In this document: positions 51,272 through 61,293 of the stretch, in pieces
Layout: the number at the start of each line of letters is the position of its first letter
Numbering within the stretch: position 1 is the stretch's first letter
DNA from: Kushneria phyllosphaerae
Lineage (GTDB): Bacteria; Pseudomonadota; Gammaproteobacteria; Pseudomonadales; Halomonadaceae
DNA length: 64,000 nt
Reading direction: 5' to 3'
Assembly: GCF_900312995.1 (NCBI RefSeq)
Contig: NZ_ONZI01000003.1
Location: forward strand, 310,001 to 374,000
Program-made: the position numbers and the translations under genes
The notes under the pieces: generated by a model
The model's database searches: none
Told to the model about the DNA's origin: nothing
The model's input: only the letters and a program-made list of their open reading frames with translations

Positions 51272-53253
51272 ATCACGCATTGAAGTCGCTGGCCGAAGCC
51301 GCCGGTATCGTTATCGAGTGGCAGGACAGTCAGGATCGTCCGCAACAGTTGGATGATGCCACCATCAAGGGTGTGCTGGCAGGGCTTGGCTACGCGGCCG
51401 GGTCGCCCGCTGACATCAAGGCGAGCCTGGCCGCCATCGAGCGCCTGCATGCGCCGGAGACCGTGGCCGACTGGCCGCCGTTGGTGGTCGGTGAGATCGA
51501 GCAGGGTATCGAGCTGCCCGGCACGGTGGCGGTCGGCACCGATTACACCCTTATCGACGAACAGGGGAGAAGCCTGAGCGGGCAGATCGATGCTCAGGGC
51601 CGGCTTGAGTCCGTGGCCGAGCCTGGCTACTACCGGTTACAGATCGAAGGGAAAACACGGCGTCTGGCAGTGGCACCACATCGCTGCATGGATGTGACCA
51701 CGCTGGCCGAGGGCGGCCGACAGGCCATGTCAGGCCTGGGGGTACAGCTTTATGGTCTGCGCCGCCGTGGGGATGGCGGCATCGGCGACTGCGAGGCGCT
51801 GGGACGTCTTGCCGAGCGTGCCGGTCGTGCCGGTTTGGACGCGCTGGCAATCAGCCCGGTACATGCCCTGTTTCCGCATCAGCCCGAGCGATTTTCCCCT
51901 TATTCCCCGTCGACCCGTCTGGCCTTCAACCCCCTTTACAGCGCCCTGAACAACACGGCCGATGACACCGATGCCTCGGCGCTGGTGGACTATGAAGCCG
52001 TCAGCCGTATGCGCTGGCAGGCGCTTGAGCGTGATTTTGCCGCGCTGTCCGAGGCCGATCGCCAGGCACTGAACGCTTTTCGCCGGGAAAGTGGCGAGAC
52101 ACTGGAAAACCACTGTCGCTTTGAAGCCATCAGCGAAGCGCTCGGCCCCATGCACACCTGGCCAAGCGACATGCAGGATGCCAAAAGCGAGGCGGTCGCA
52201 AGTTTCAGTCAGGCACACGGCGAACGCGTGACCTTTTATGCCTTTGCGCAGTGGCAGGTTGCCCTTGAACTGGCCTTCGTGCAGCAGCGCGCTATCGACG
52301 CCGGGCAGCGCATCGGATTGATCGCGGATATTGCCGTGGGCGTGGATCCGCATGGCAGTCAGGCCTGGAGTCGCCCGGAAGAGATGCTGGGCAAGCTTCG
52401 CATCGGTTCACCGCCGGACGATTTCAATGCCAACGGCCAGGAGTGGGGCGTCACGGGCTTCTCGCCGCAGGGGCTGATCGAGTACGGCTTCGATGGCTTT
52501 ATCGCCACCCTCAGGGCCTGCCTGCATGGCGCCGGCGGCCTGCGTATCGATCACATCATGGGGCTTTCCCGGCTATGGCTGATTCCGGAAGGCGCTTCGC
52601 CCACCGAAGGGGCCTACGTGCGCTACCCTGAACGGTCACTGCTGCGTTTGATTGCGCTGGAATCCTGGCGTCATCGCGCCGTGATCATCGGTGAGGATCT
52701 GGGCACCGTGGAACCCGAGTTCCGCGAGCGGCTGGATCAAAGCGGCATTCTGGGCATGGGCGTTTTGTGGTTCGAGCGCGAGGAAACAGAATTTACCCCG
52801 GCCAGCGATTATCCGGCGCGCGCCGTGGCCATGACCAGTACGCATGATCTGCCCACCGTGGCCGGCTGGCGGCTCGGGCGTGATCTGGACTGGCGTATCG
52901 AGCTCGACATGCTGGGTGAGGACGAAACGCCAGAGCAGCAGCGCGAGGTGCGCAAGCACGACATTGTGGCGCTGGCCGAGACCTTCGGAATCAAGCCGGA
53001 TGCCGATTGCGATACCTGGCTTGAAGCCGCTGCACGCCATATTGGGGCGACGCCTTCGCCCCTGGTACTGCTGCAGCTTGAGGACCTGCTGGGCCTTGAG
53101 GAGCAGCCCAATCTGCCCGGCACGCTCGATGAGCACCCCAACTGGCGCCGTCGTTTGCCGTTGACCGTTGATGAGATGTTTGAAACCTCCGACGTCATGG
53201 CAAGACTTCGGGCAATGACCACCGCACGCGCAGGAGCAGGGCCGCATGAGTGA
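51268..53253 (+). CDS. malQ: 4-alpha-glucanotransferase (GH77)
   Basis: 661 residues, ATGA overlap with treZ. GH77 blocks are GVQLYGLRRRGDGGIGDCEA, nucleophile Asp in GGLRIDHIMGLSRLWLIPEG, acid Glu in VIIGEDLGTVEPEF and Asp in MTSTHDLPTVAGWRLG. It transfers malto-oligosaccharide segments between chains, recycling short products of GlgX or TreYZ. Its stop overlaps treY by 8 bases. Confidence 0.95.
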   Translation: MNHALKSLAEAAGIVIEWQDSQDRPQQLDDATIKGVLAGLGYAAGSPADIKASLAAIERLHAPETVADWPPLVVGEIEQGIELPGTVAVGTDYTLIDEQGRSLSGQIDAQGRLESVAEPGYYRLQIEGKTRRLAVAPHRCMDVTTLAEGGRQAMSGLGVQLYGLRRRGDGGIGDCEALGRLAERAGRAGLDALAISPVHALFPHQPERFSPYSPSTRLAFNPLYSALNNTADDTDASALVDYEAVSRMRWQALERDFAALSEADRQALNAFRRESGETLENHCRFEAISEALGPMHTWPSDMQDAKSEAVASFSQAHGERVTFYAFAQWQVALELAFVQQRAIDAGQRIGLIADIAVGVDPHGSQAWSRPEEMLGKLRIGSPPDDFNANGQEWGVTGFSPQGLIEYGFDGFIATLRACLHGAGGLRIDHIMGLSRLWLIPEGASPTEGAYVRYPERSLLRLIALESWRHRAVIIGEDLGTVEPEFRERLDQSGILGMGVLWFEREETEFTPASDYPARAVAMTSTHDLPTVAGWRLGRDLDWRIELDMLGEDETPEQQREVRKHDIVALAETFGIKPDADCDTWLEAAARHIGATPSPLVLLQLEDLLGLEEQPNLPGTLDEHPNWRRRLPLTVDEMFETSDVMARLRAMTTARAGAGPHE

Positions 53254-56149
53254 AGCATCCATGGAGGCATCATCGAACATGCCGGAGTTGAAGCCGCTGC
53301 TGTCGTGTCTGCGTCTGCAGTTTCACAAGGATTTCACCCTCGAGGATGCCGAGGCGCTGGTCGACTATTTTGCCGGGCTGGGCATTACGCATATCTACGC
53401 CTCTCCGCTGTGGGACGCGCGCAGCGGCTCGACCCATGGGTATGACGGCGTCGACCCGACCAGACTCAACCCCGAGATCGGTGATGAAGCTGCGCTGACG
53501 CGGCTGGTCGAGCGGCTAAGAACCCACGGTATGGGTTTGATCGTCGATTTCGTACCCAATCACCTTGCGGTGGGCGGACGGGAAAATCCCTACTGGCTGG
53601 ATGTGCTGCGCTGGGGGCCGTCGGGTCGTTTTGCCGACATGTTTGATATCAACTGGCGCGACAACGGGGATCCGACCCTCGAGGGTCGACTGCTGGTGCC
53701 ATTTCTTGGCGAGCCCTATGGTCAGGCGCTGGTGTCCGGCGACATGACGCTTGCGCTTGATGAGGCCACCGGTCTTTTCCAGATCGATTATTTCGAGCAC
53801 TGCTTCCCGATCGATCCGCGTTGCCACGCGCTGATGCTGCTGGAAAGCGGCATGGGCGAACAGGCACGTCCTTTTGAACAGATCGAAGAAGCCGTCTCAC
53901 TGGAAGAGGGCGCCGAGCGGGCAGGTCTGGCACTTGCCGAGCATGTGCGTACCCATGACGGCCGCGCTGCGCTCGACACGTTGCTGGCGCGCTATAACCC
54001 GGAGACGCCGGAAGGTGCCGAGCGGCTGCACGTGCTGCTGGAACGACAGCACTATCGGCTGGCCTGGTGGCGCACGGCCAATGACAGCCTCAACTGGCGG
54101 CGCTTTTTTGACATTACCGAACTCGGTGCCCTGCGGGTCGATGATCCGGCCGTATTTGCCCAGACCCATGTCTATCTGCTGGAACTGATCGAGCGCGGAC
54201 TGGTGGACGGTGTGCGTCTGGATCACGTCGACGGACTGGCCGACCCGGCCGGCTATTGCCGCCTGTTGCGCGCCCGTGTCGATGAGGCGGCCACGCGTCG
54301 TCCCGGCGGTGCCCCCGAAACGCCACTGCCAATCTTTGTGGAAAAAATTCTGGAAGGTAACGAGTCACTGCCGCTGGACTGGGGCATGACCGGTACCACC
54401 GGCTATGAATTCATGAACGTCGTCTCAAAGCTTCAGCATGATGCACAAGGCGAGGCGCCGCTCAAGGCGTTGTGGCAGTCGCTGTCAGGTCGCGCGCACA
54501 GCTTTGAAAAAGAGGTCATTCGCGCCCGCCGCGAGATCATCGATACCGCGCTGGTGACCGAGTTCGAGCGCGCCGTTCGAGCGCTGGCCGATGTGGCGCG
54601 TCATGACCCCATGACCCGGGACACGACGCCTGCCATGATTCGCCGCGTTCTGCGCGAGCTGGCCGTGCAGTTTCCCATCTATCGCACCTACGCCGATGAT
54701 CAGGGGCTGGCGCCGCGCGATGAGAACTTCTTTGCACACGCCGTGGCGGCGGCCAGAGAGGCGCTTACGCCGCCGGATCAGTCCGTGCTTGATCAGATTT
54801 ATGACTGGCTGGGCGGTGATGCGCCGGCCAACGACGACGAGCCGGGCTGTCGGCAAAAGCGCAACGCCATCGTGCGCTTTGCCCAGCTGACCTCGCCGCT
54901 GGCGGCGAAAGCCGTGGAGGATACGGCCGGCTATCGCAGCGCCGTGCTGATCTCGCGCAACGATGTCGGCTTTGACGGGGCACACTTTGCCTGCTCGACC
55001 GAGGATTTCCACCGCTTCAACGCCTGGCAGGCCCGTCACTTCCCCGGCACGATGGTGACCACGGCCACACACGATCACAAACGTGGCGAAGACGTCCGCG
55101 CACGCCTTGCGGCGCTGTCGGAGTGGGGCGATCGCTGGGCAGAACAGGTGCGGGGCTGGCTGACCGCCTCCTCATCACTGCGTCAGGCCGGCGATGACGA
55201 CGGCACGCCTGTCGGTCCTTCGACTGCCGAAGAGATGATGGTCTATCAGCTGATTGTCGGTGCCTGGCCGCTGACCCTGTCACCTGACGATGCTCAGGGC
55301 CTTGAGCAGTTTGCCACGCGTATTGCCGACTGGCAGGAAAAGGCCCTGCGCGAGGCCAAGCTGAACTCGCACTGGCTTTACCCGGACGAGACCCATGAGC
55401 GTCAGTGTCGTGAGTTTGTCATGACGCTGCTCACCGATGATCGGGGCGCGGCCCTGCGCCAGTCGATTTACGACGTTGTCGCTGCGGTCAGCCCGACCGG
55501 TGCCCTCAATGCTCTGGTGCAGACCCTGCTGCGCATGACGGTGCCGGGTTTTCCGGATTGCTATCAGGGCACGGAACGCTGGGACTTTTCACTGGTCGAC
55601 CCCGACAACCGCCGCCCGGTTGATTTCAACGAACGCCGCGAGCAACTGACGCAAAACCGGCCCATGATCGAGTTGATCGATCACTGGCGCGACGGTCGCA
55701 TCAAGCAGGCACTGATTACCCAGGTGCTGGGCCTGCGACAGCGCCTGCCGACGCCCTTTCTACACGGCGACTACCAGCCACTGGATTTTGAAGGCGAGCG
55801 TGCCGGACAACTGGTCGGTTTCACGCGTGAATACGAAGGCCGAGCCATTATGGTCATCGCCACACGTCACGGCGGCTCCCTGCTGGAAGGCGACACGCTG
55901 TGCATTGACGCGTCGCGCTGGGGCAATACCCGCGTGAAGACGTCAAACGAGGATGCTCAGGGCTGGCAGTCGCTGGTGACCGGACAGGCCGTCAATGTGC
56001 AGGTCCCGGTGTCTGATCTCATGTCATCACTGCCGTTTTGCGTCCTGTTTCGTGATGCCGCCACCGTAACGTCACACGCCGAACACGCCCGTCAGGCCGA
56101 GACCGCGCAGGAAGACGCCGCCCAGGGCGATCAGATGCAGTCGGTGTAA
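53246..56149 (+). CDS. treY: Malto-oligosyltrehalose synthase
   Basis: 967 residues, the usual large TreY. GH13 elements are YASPLWDARSGSTHGYDGVD, nucleophile Asp in DGVRLDHVDGLADP, Glu in IFVEKILEGNESLP, and ATHDHKRGEDVRARL with the third carboxylate. YQGTERWDFSLVDPDNRRPV is a TreY signature. It isomerises the reducing-end glucose of glucan to a trehalose unit, which TreZ then cuts off. It starts inside the end of malQ. Confidence 0.95.
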   Translation: MSEASMEASSNMPELKPLLSCLRLQFHKDFTLEDAEALVDYFAGLGITHIYASPLWDARSGSTHGYDGVDPTRLNPEIGDEAALTRLVERLRTHGMGLIVDFVPNHLAVGGRENPYWLDVLRWGPSGRFADMFDINWRDNGDPTLEGRLLVPFLGEPYGQALVSGDMTLALDEATGLFQIDYFEHCFPIDPRCHALMLLESGMGEQARPFEQIEEAVSLEEGAERAGLALAEHVRTHDGRAALDTLLARYNPETPEGAERLHVLLERQHYRLAWWRTANDSLNWRRFFDITELGALRVDDPAVFAQTHVYLLELIERGLVDGVRLDHVDGLADPAGYCRLLRARVDEAATRRPGGAPETPLPIFVEKILEGNESLPLDWGMTGTTGYEFMNVVSKLQHDAQGEAPLKALWQSLSGRAHSFEKEVIRARREIIDTALVTEFERAVRALADVARHDPMTRDTTPAMIRRVLRELAVQFPIYRTYADDQGLAPRDENFFAHAVAAAREALTPPDQSVLDQIYDWLGGDAPANDDEPGCRQKRNAIVRFAQLTSPLAAKAVEDTAGYRSAVLISRNDVGFDGAHFACSTEDFHRFNAWQARHFPGTMVTTATHDHKRGEDVRARLAALSEWGDRWAEQVRGWLTASSSLRQAGDDDGTPVGPSTAEEMMVYQLIVGAWPLTLSPDDAQGLEQFATRIADWQEKALREAKLNSHWLYPDETHERQCREFVMTLLTDDRGAALRQSIYDVVAAVSPTGALNALVQTLLRMTVPGFPDCYQGTERWDFSLVDPDNRRPVDFNERREQLTQNRPMIELIDHWRDGRIKQALITQVLGLRQRLPTPFLHGDYQPLDFEGERAGQLVGFTREYEGRAIMVIATRHGGSLLEGDTLCIDASRWGNTRVKTSNEDAQGWQSLVTGQAVNVQVPVSDLMSSLPFCVLFRDAATVTSHAEHARQAETAQEDAAQGDQMQSV

Positions 56150-56159
56150 CCCTCACCAC

Positions 56160-56184
56160 AGGCGTCGGCCCGGGCCGGCGTCTT
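56160..56184 (+). other. Hairpin between treY and the DUF2934 gene
   Basis: GGCGTCGGCCC and GGGCCGGCGTC pair with two G-U wobbles and are followed by only three T. It may attenuate or protect the transcript rather than end it. Confidence 0.4.
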
Positions 56185-56242
56185 TCAGACACTACGGGTC
56201 TGCCGGACAGCAGGGCATGACCCAGGAAGGAGAATGGATCAC

Positions 56243-56713
56243 ATGGCAGACGATCAGCTTCGTATTCGCTTGCTGGCCTACCGAATCTGGGAAGCCGAAG
56301 ACTGCCCGGACGGGCAGGCCGAGCGGCACTGGCACATGGCCTGTCGCATGGTGGCCGCCGAGCGGATTACCGACGTTCCTCAGGATGCTCAGCCGCGCTC
56401 GACGGTGCGCAGTACAAAGGCGCCCGAGCCGGTTGCCGCTGCAGCCACACAGGCTGAAACCCAGGCGGCCGCTGATGCGACCGGCGAGCCTGCGGCCAAA
56501 AAAAAGGCACCGGCCAAACGGGCCAGTACGGCAAAAAAGCGCACCGCCGCCGGTAGCGATGACAAGGCCGCGGCTTCCAAAACCGCTGCCGGCAAGGCAG
56601 CCACAGGTGTTCGAAAAACGACGGCCACAAAAAGGAAGGCGGCCGCCAGTAAAGAGACTGCTGCCAGTGGCAAGCACAGTAACAGCAGTAATGATGACAG
56701 TTCGAGCCAGTAA
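56243..56713 (+). CDS. DUF2934 protein with Ala/Lys-rich histone-like tail
   Basis: 156 residues from ATG 56243, which has GGAGA nine bases upstream; ATG 56234 abuts that site and is less likely. Residues 1-40 form a DUF2934 unit (IRLLAYRIWEAEDCPDGQAE then HWHMACRMV). From about 60 to 140 the chain is an Ala/Lys/Thr/Ser-rich tail (AKKKAPAKRASTAKKRT) resembling histone-H1-like or AlgP-type tails, ending in a Ser-rich acidic end. Function unknown. DUF2934 genes are often beside glycogen or trehalose genes, so a regulatory or glucan-associated role is plausible but not shown. Confidence 0.75.
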   Translation: MADDQLRIRLLAYRIWEAEDCPDGQAERHWHMACRMVAAERITDVPQDAQPRSTVRSTKAPEPVAAAATQAETQAAADATGEPAAKKKAPAKRASTAKKRTAAGSDDKAAASKTAAGKAATGVRKTTATKRKAAASKETAASGKHSNSSNDDSSSQ

Positions 56714-56766
56714 CCGTGCCATTCAGCACGGTCCGAGCCCTTGTATTTCCCTTTTGGGAGTGATGT

Positions 56767-58992
56767 ATGACGACAACACCGATCCATCCCGGCGCACCAA
56801 CCCCCGGGATTACTTCGGGCGGGCGTGAAGCGCCTCTCAGTTCGGCTTCCGGCCAGCAGCACAGCCGGGTCCGTGAAGGCCTGCCCTATCCGCTGGGCGC
56901 CAACTGGGACGGCCTGGGGGTCAACTTTGCCCTCTTTTCGGCGCACGCCACGAAGGTGGAACTGTGTCTTTTCAGCGAAGATGGTGAGGAAGAGCTTGAG
57001 CGCATCGAGCTGCCGGAATTTACCGACGAGGTCTGGCACGGATATCTGCCGGATGCGCGGCCGGGTCAGCTTTATGGTTACCGGGTTCATGGCGCCTATG
57101 AGCCGGAAAACGGTCATCGCTTCAATGCCAACAAGCTGCTGATTGACCCATGTGCACGCCAGCTGGTCGGCGAGCTCAAATGGGATGACGCCCTCTATGG
57201 CTACACCATCGGCCACGAAGACGGCGATCTGAGCTTCGACGAGCGTGACAGCGCGCCATTTATTCCCAAGTGCCGGGTCATCGACCCCGCCTTTACCTGG
57301 GGACGCTCGCGCGAGATTCATGTGCCCTGGGATCGCACCATCTTCTATGAAGCCCACGTTCGTGGCATGACGATGATGAACCCGAAGGTCAACGAGTCGA
57401 TGCGTGGCACCTTCTCGGGCCTTAGCGACCCTGCCGTGCTGGATCACCTGCGCAATCTGGGCGTGAGTTCTCTGGAGTTGATGCCGATCCACGCCTTTGC
57501 CGATGACCGTCATCTGCAGGAGAAGGGGCTGCATAACTACTGGGGTTACAACACCCTGTCCTTCTTCGCACCGCACCCGGCCTACATGTCGACCAATACC
57601 ATCAGCGAGTTCAAGCAGATGGTGGCCTGTTATCACGCGGTCGGCATCGAGGTCATTCTGGATGTGGTCTACAACCACACCGCTGAAGGCAATGAGATGG
57701 GGCCAACGCTCTCCTGGAAGGGGATCGACAACGCCAGCTACTACCGCCTGATGCCGGAGGAGAAGCGCTACTACATCAACGACACCGGCACCGGCAACAC
57801 GGTCAATCTTTCTCATCCGCGTGTTCTGCAGATGGTCACCGACTCGCTGCGCTACTGGGCCGACGAGATGCGGGTGGATGGTTTTCGCTTCGATCTGGCC
57901 ACCATTCTCGGTCGCGAGCCGCACGGCTTTGACGAAGGGGGCGGTTTCCTCGACTCCTGTCGTCAGGACCCGCTTCTGTCGCAATGCAAACTGATTGCCG
58001 AGCCATGGGACTGTGGTCCCGGGGGGTATCAGGTCGGTGGTTTTCCGCCGGGCTGGGCGGAGTGGAATGACAAGTTCCGCGACACCATGCGTGCTTTCTG
58101 GAAGGGCGATGAAGGCCAGCTGGCCGAGTTTGCCACACGCCTGACGGGTTCTGCGGATCTGTTCAACCATCGCGGGCGCAAGCCGTATTCGTCGGTCAAT
58201 TTCATTACCGCGCACGACGGTTTCACCCTGCGCGACCTGGTGACCTACAACGACAAGCACAACGAGGCCAACGGCGAAGACAACAACGACGGTAGCGACG
58301 ACAACTACTCCTGGAACCACGGGGTGGAAGGCGAGACCGATGATCCGGAAGTCCGTGAACTGCGCCTGCGTCAAATGCGCAACATGCTTGCCACCCTGAT
58401 GTTTTCTCAGGGGACGCCGATGCTGCTGGCCGGTGACGAGTTTGGTCGTACCCAGGGCGGCAATAACAACGCCTACTGTCAGGACAGCGACATCGGCTGG
58501 GTCAACTGGGAGCTCTCCCAGGAAGGGCGTGATTTGCTGGCCTTCACCCGCCACATCATTGCCCTGCGTCGTCGCTATCCGATGCTGCATCGCAGTCGTT
58601 TCCTTACCGGCGACTGGAACGATGAGCTGGAAGTCCGCGATGTGACCTGGCTGACCCCGGACGCCGAGGAAATGGATGTTGGCACCTGGGAAGCGGATCA
58701 CTCCCGTGCCATTGGTGTCCTGCTGGACGGTCGTGCCCAGCCGACCGGCATCCGTCGGGCCGGTTCACACAGTACGCTGTTGATGGTCGTCAATGCCCAT
58801 CATGAGTCGATCACCTGGACGCTGCCTGAAGTTTCCTCCGGCCGACACTGGGTCTTCAGGCTTAACACGGCCGCCCCTGCCAGCAGGGAGGGAGAGCAAT
58901 ACGGGTTCGGCAGCACCTATGAGGTTGAAGGTCGCTCGATGGTGATGCTGGAACTGGTACGCGATGACAATGGTGCCAGCCGTAACGGGTAG
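56767..58992 (+). CDS. glgX: Glycogen debranching enzyme (GH13 isoamylase type)
   Basis: 741 residues. A CBM48-like N-terminus (VNFALFSAHATKVELCLF) precedes the GH13 barrel: WDRTIFYEAHVRGMT, nucleophile Asp in MRVDGFRFDLATIL, acid Glu in CKLIAEPWDCGPGGYQVG and Asp in FITAHDGFTLRDLV. It removes alpha-1,6 branches, releasing linear oligosaccharides for TreYZ and MalQ. Shine-Dalgarno GGGAG precedes the ATG. It is 53 bases after the DUF2934 gene. Confidence 0.95.
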   Translation: MTTTPIHPGAPTPGITSGGREAPLSSASGQQHSRVREGLPYPLGANWDGLGVNFALFSAHATKVELCLFSEDGEEELERIELPEFTDEVWHGYLPDARPGQLYGYRVHGAYEPENGHRFNANKLLIDPCARQLVGELKWDDALYGYTIGHEDGDLSFDERDSAPFIPKCRVIDPAFTWGRSREIHVPWDRTIFYEAHVRGMTMMNPKVNESMRGTFSGLSDPAVLDHLRNLGVSSLELMPIHAFADDRHLQEKGLHNYWGYNTLSFFAPHPAYMSTNTISEFKQMVACYHAVGIEVILDVVYNHTAEGNEMGPTLSWKGIDNASYYRLMPEEKRYYINDTGTGNTVNLSHPRVLQMVTDSLRYWADEMRVDGFRFDLATILGREPHGFDEGGGFLDSCRQDPLLSQCKLIAEPWDCGPGGYQVGGFPPGWAEWNDKFRDTMRAFWKGDEGQLAEFATRLTGSADLFNHRGRKPYSSVNFITAHDGFTLRDLVTYNDKHNEANGEDNNDGSDDNYSWNHGVEGETDDPEVRELRLRQMRNMLATLMFSQGTPMLLAGDEFGRTQGGNNNAYCQDSDIGWVNWELSQEGRDLLAFTRHIIALRRRYPMLHRSRFLTGDWNDELEVRDVTWLTPDAEEMDVGTWEADHSRAIGVLLDGRAQPTGIRRAGSHSTLLMVVNAHHESITWTLPEVSSGRHWVFRLNTAAPASREGEQYGFGSTYEVEGRSMVMLELVRDDNGASRNG

Positions 58993-59112
58993 TTCAGCAT
59001 GACTGGTTAAACCACGCCGCCGATGACCTCGGGTCATCGGTGGATTGCCGACAGCCCTGTCCGTGTCGAGCAAGGACAAGGGGCTGCGCCCAGGGAAAGG
59101 AGCGAGCAGCAA

Positions 59113-61161
59113 ATGTCGATGGTGCAACGCAATACATCCCGAAACGATGCGCAACAGGATGCGCCGGTAATTCAGGCGGCCATGTCCGACCGCATTGCCA
59201 TTGAACAGATTGAACCCAACGTTGAGCAGGGGCGCTTTGCCGCCAAGGCCATCGTCGGGCAGCCGGTCAACATCACGGCGGTTATCTTTGCCGATGGTCA
59301 CGATGTGCTTGCCGCACGTGTCCGCTGGCGCTGCACTCAGGGAGAGGCGCAAACAACATCGGCTACAGAAGGTAAATGGCACAGCGAGACACTGACGCTG
59401 GTCAAACCGCTGGGCAATGATCTTTGGGAAGGTGTCTTTACGCCCTCTGTCACGGGGACCCACGAATTCGCGATCGAGGCCTGGTGGGATCTCTACGGTA
59501 CCTATCATTATGAGCTGAGCAAAAAACACGCCGCCGGTGTGCCGATTGTACTGGAACTGCAGGAAGGGCATGCGCATGTCTCTCGGGCACTGGAGCGTGC
59601 GACTGCCGGCAGTGAACAGGCCGGGGCGCTCGAGACGCTGCAGGCGCAGTTGAAGGCCGCCGGTGACGAGAGTGAGCAGGTCGCGCTTTTGCTCTCGCGG
59701 GACACCCTGACGCTGATGCAGCAGTGTGATCCACAGCACCATCTGAGCCGCAGCAGGGTCATGCCGCTGGACGTCGACCGCGCACTGGCGGAATTTGCCA
59801 GCTGGTATGAGCTTTTTCCCCGTTCGGAAAGTCCGACCCCCGGTCAACACGGCACGTTCAATGACGTGCATGCCCGGCTGCCGATGGTGCGTGACATGGG
59901 CTTTGACGTGCTCTATTTTCCGCCCATTCATCCCATCGGCCATGCCCATCGCAAGGGCCCCAACAATACGCTGACCCCCGGCCCCGATGACCCGGGCAGC
60001 CCCTATGCGATCGGCAACGAGCACGGCGGTCATGATGCTGTTCATCCGGAGCTGGGCACGCTAGAGGATTTTCGGGCTCTGGTGACGTCCGCTCATGAAC
60101 ACGAGCTTGAAATTGCGCTGGATTTCGCTATCCAGTGCTCGCCGGATCACCCCTGGCTTGATGAGCACCCCGGCTGGTTTGCCTGGCGCCCGGACGGCAC
60201 GATTCGCTACGCCGAAAATCCGCCCAAGAAGTATGAAGACATCGTCAATGTCGACTTCTACGCCGAGGATGCCGTTCCGGGCCTGTGGCTGGCGCTGCGC
60301 GATGTTGTTCAGGGCTGGGTGGATGAAGGCGTGAAAATCTTTCGCGTCGACAATCCGCACACCAAGCCTTTCCCGTTCTGGGAATGGCTGATCGCTGATA
60401 TCCGTTCGCGTGATCCGGATGTTCTCTTTTTTGCCGAGGCCTTTACGCGCCCCGCCATCATGGCGCGGCTGGGCAAGGTCGGTTTTACCATGAGCTACAC
60501 CTACTTTACCTGGCGCAATACCAAATCCGAGCTGACCGAGTATCTGACCCAGCTCAACGAGTCACCGCTGCGCGAGTGCTACCGGCCCAACTTTTTCGTC
60601 AATACGCCGGATATCAACCCGACCTTTTTGCAGGGCTCGGGCCGTCCGGGCTTTTTGATTCGGGCCGCACTGGCGACCATGGGTTCGGGGCTCTGGGGCA
60701 TGTATTCGGGCTTTGAGATCTGTGAGGCGGCGCCGGTGCCGGGCAAGGAGGAGTATCTCGACTCCGAGAAGTACCAGCTCAAGGCGCGGGACTATTTCGC
60801 CCCTGGCAACATCAGCGCCGAGATCGCCCGGCTCAACTGGATCCGTCGTCAAAATCCGGCGCTTCAGACCCATCTGGGGGTTCGTTTCGGCACCATCGAC
60901 AACGACCGCATTCTCTATTTCATCAAGTCAACGCCGGACCTGAGCAATGTGGTGCTGGTGGCCGTCAGCCTTGATCCCTTCCATGACCAGTCGGGCCATT
61001 TCGAGCTGCCGCTCTGGGAATTCGGGCTGGAAGATCACGCCGATGTGCACGGCGAGGATCTGATGACCGGTCACCGGTGGACCTGGCATGGCAAGTGGCA
61101 GACCACGCACCTGACACCGCAAATGCCCTTTGGCATCTGGCGCCTGCATCCGGCGCAGTAG
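59113..61161 (+). CDS. glgE: Alpha-1,4-glucan:maltose-1-phosphate maltosyltransferase
   Basis: 682 residues from ATG 59113 (AAGGAGCG upstream); ATG 59119 is equally possible. The N-terminal domain (IEQIEPNVEQGRFAAKAIVG) and helical insert are typical of GlgE. The barrel carries Asp in VKIFRVDNPHTKPFPFWEWL, Glu in VLFFAEAFTRPAIM and FVNTPDINPTFL. It extends glucan by maltosyl units from maltose-1-phosphate, which the TreS-maltokinase encoded next would supply. 120 bases separate it from glgX. Confidence 0.95.
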   Translation: MSMVQRNTSRNDAQQDAPVIQAAMSDRIAIEQIEPNVEQGRFAAKAIVGQPVNITAVIFADGHDVLAARVRWRCTQGEAQTTSATEGKWHSETLTLVKPLGNDLWEGVFTPSVTGTHEFAIEAWWDLYGTYHYELSKKHAAGVPIVLELQEGHAHVSRALERATAGSEQAGALETLQAQLKAAGDESEQVALLLSRDTLTLMQQCDPQHHLSRSRVMPLDVDRALAEFASWYELFPRSESPTPGQHGTFNDVHARLPMVRDMGFDVLYFPPIHPIGHAHRKGPNNTLTPGPDDPGSPYAIGNEHGGHDAVHPELGTLEDFRALVTSAHEHELEIALDFAIQCSPDHPWLDEHPGWFAWRPDGTIRYAENPPKKYEDIVNVDFYAEDAVPGLWLALRDVVQGWVDEGVKIFRVDNPHTKPFPFWEWLIADIRSRDPDVLFFAEAFTRPAIMARLGKVGFTMSYTYFTWRNTKSELTEYLTQLNESPLRECYRPNFFVNTPDINPTFLQGSGRPGFLIRAALATMGSGLWGMYSGFEICEAAPVPGKEEYLDSEKYQLKARDYFAPGNISAEIARLNWIRRQNPALQTHLGVRFGTIDNDRILYFIKSTPDLSNVVLVAVSLDPFHDQSGHFELPLWEFGLEDHADVHGEDLMTGHRWTWHGKWQTTHLTPQMPFGIWRLHPAQ

Positions 61162-61200
61162 TTCAGACAACACGTTCAGCAGACGGGATGGCGTGTACAT

Positions 61201-61218
61201 CGCGGGCCGGCGCCCGCG
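61201..61218 (+). other. GC-rich hairpin between glgE and treS
   Basis: CGCGGGC and GCCCGCG pair exactly around CGGC. No T run follows, so it is unlikely to be a terminator; it may stabilise or partly attenuate the transcript. Confidence 0.4.
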
Positions 61219-61293
61219 GTTCACGCCTTTCTTCAGGCATGACGCAACACGATCGTCTGCGACCGCTGGTCGGGGCGAGGAGGACAAGGTCTC

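Noticed and set aside
56389-58701. Very long minus-strand reading frame (about 770 codons) opposite DUF2934 and glgX
   Set aside because: It mirrors real, catalytically complete genes in a GC-rich genome; no recognisable domain and low-complexity ends.
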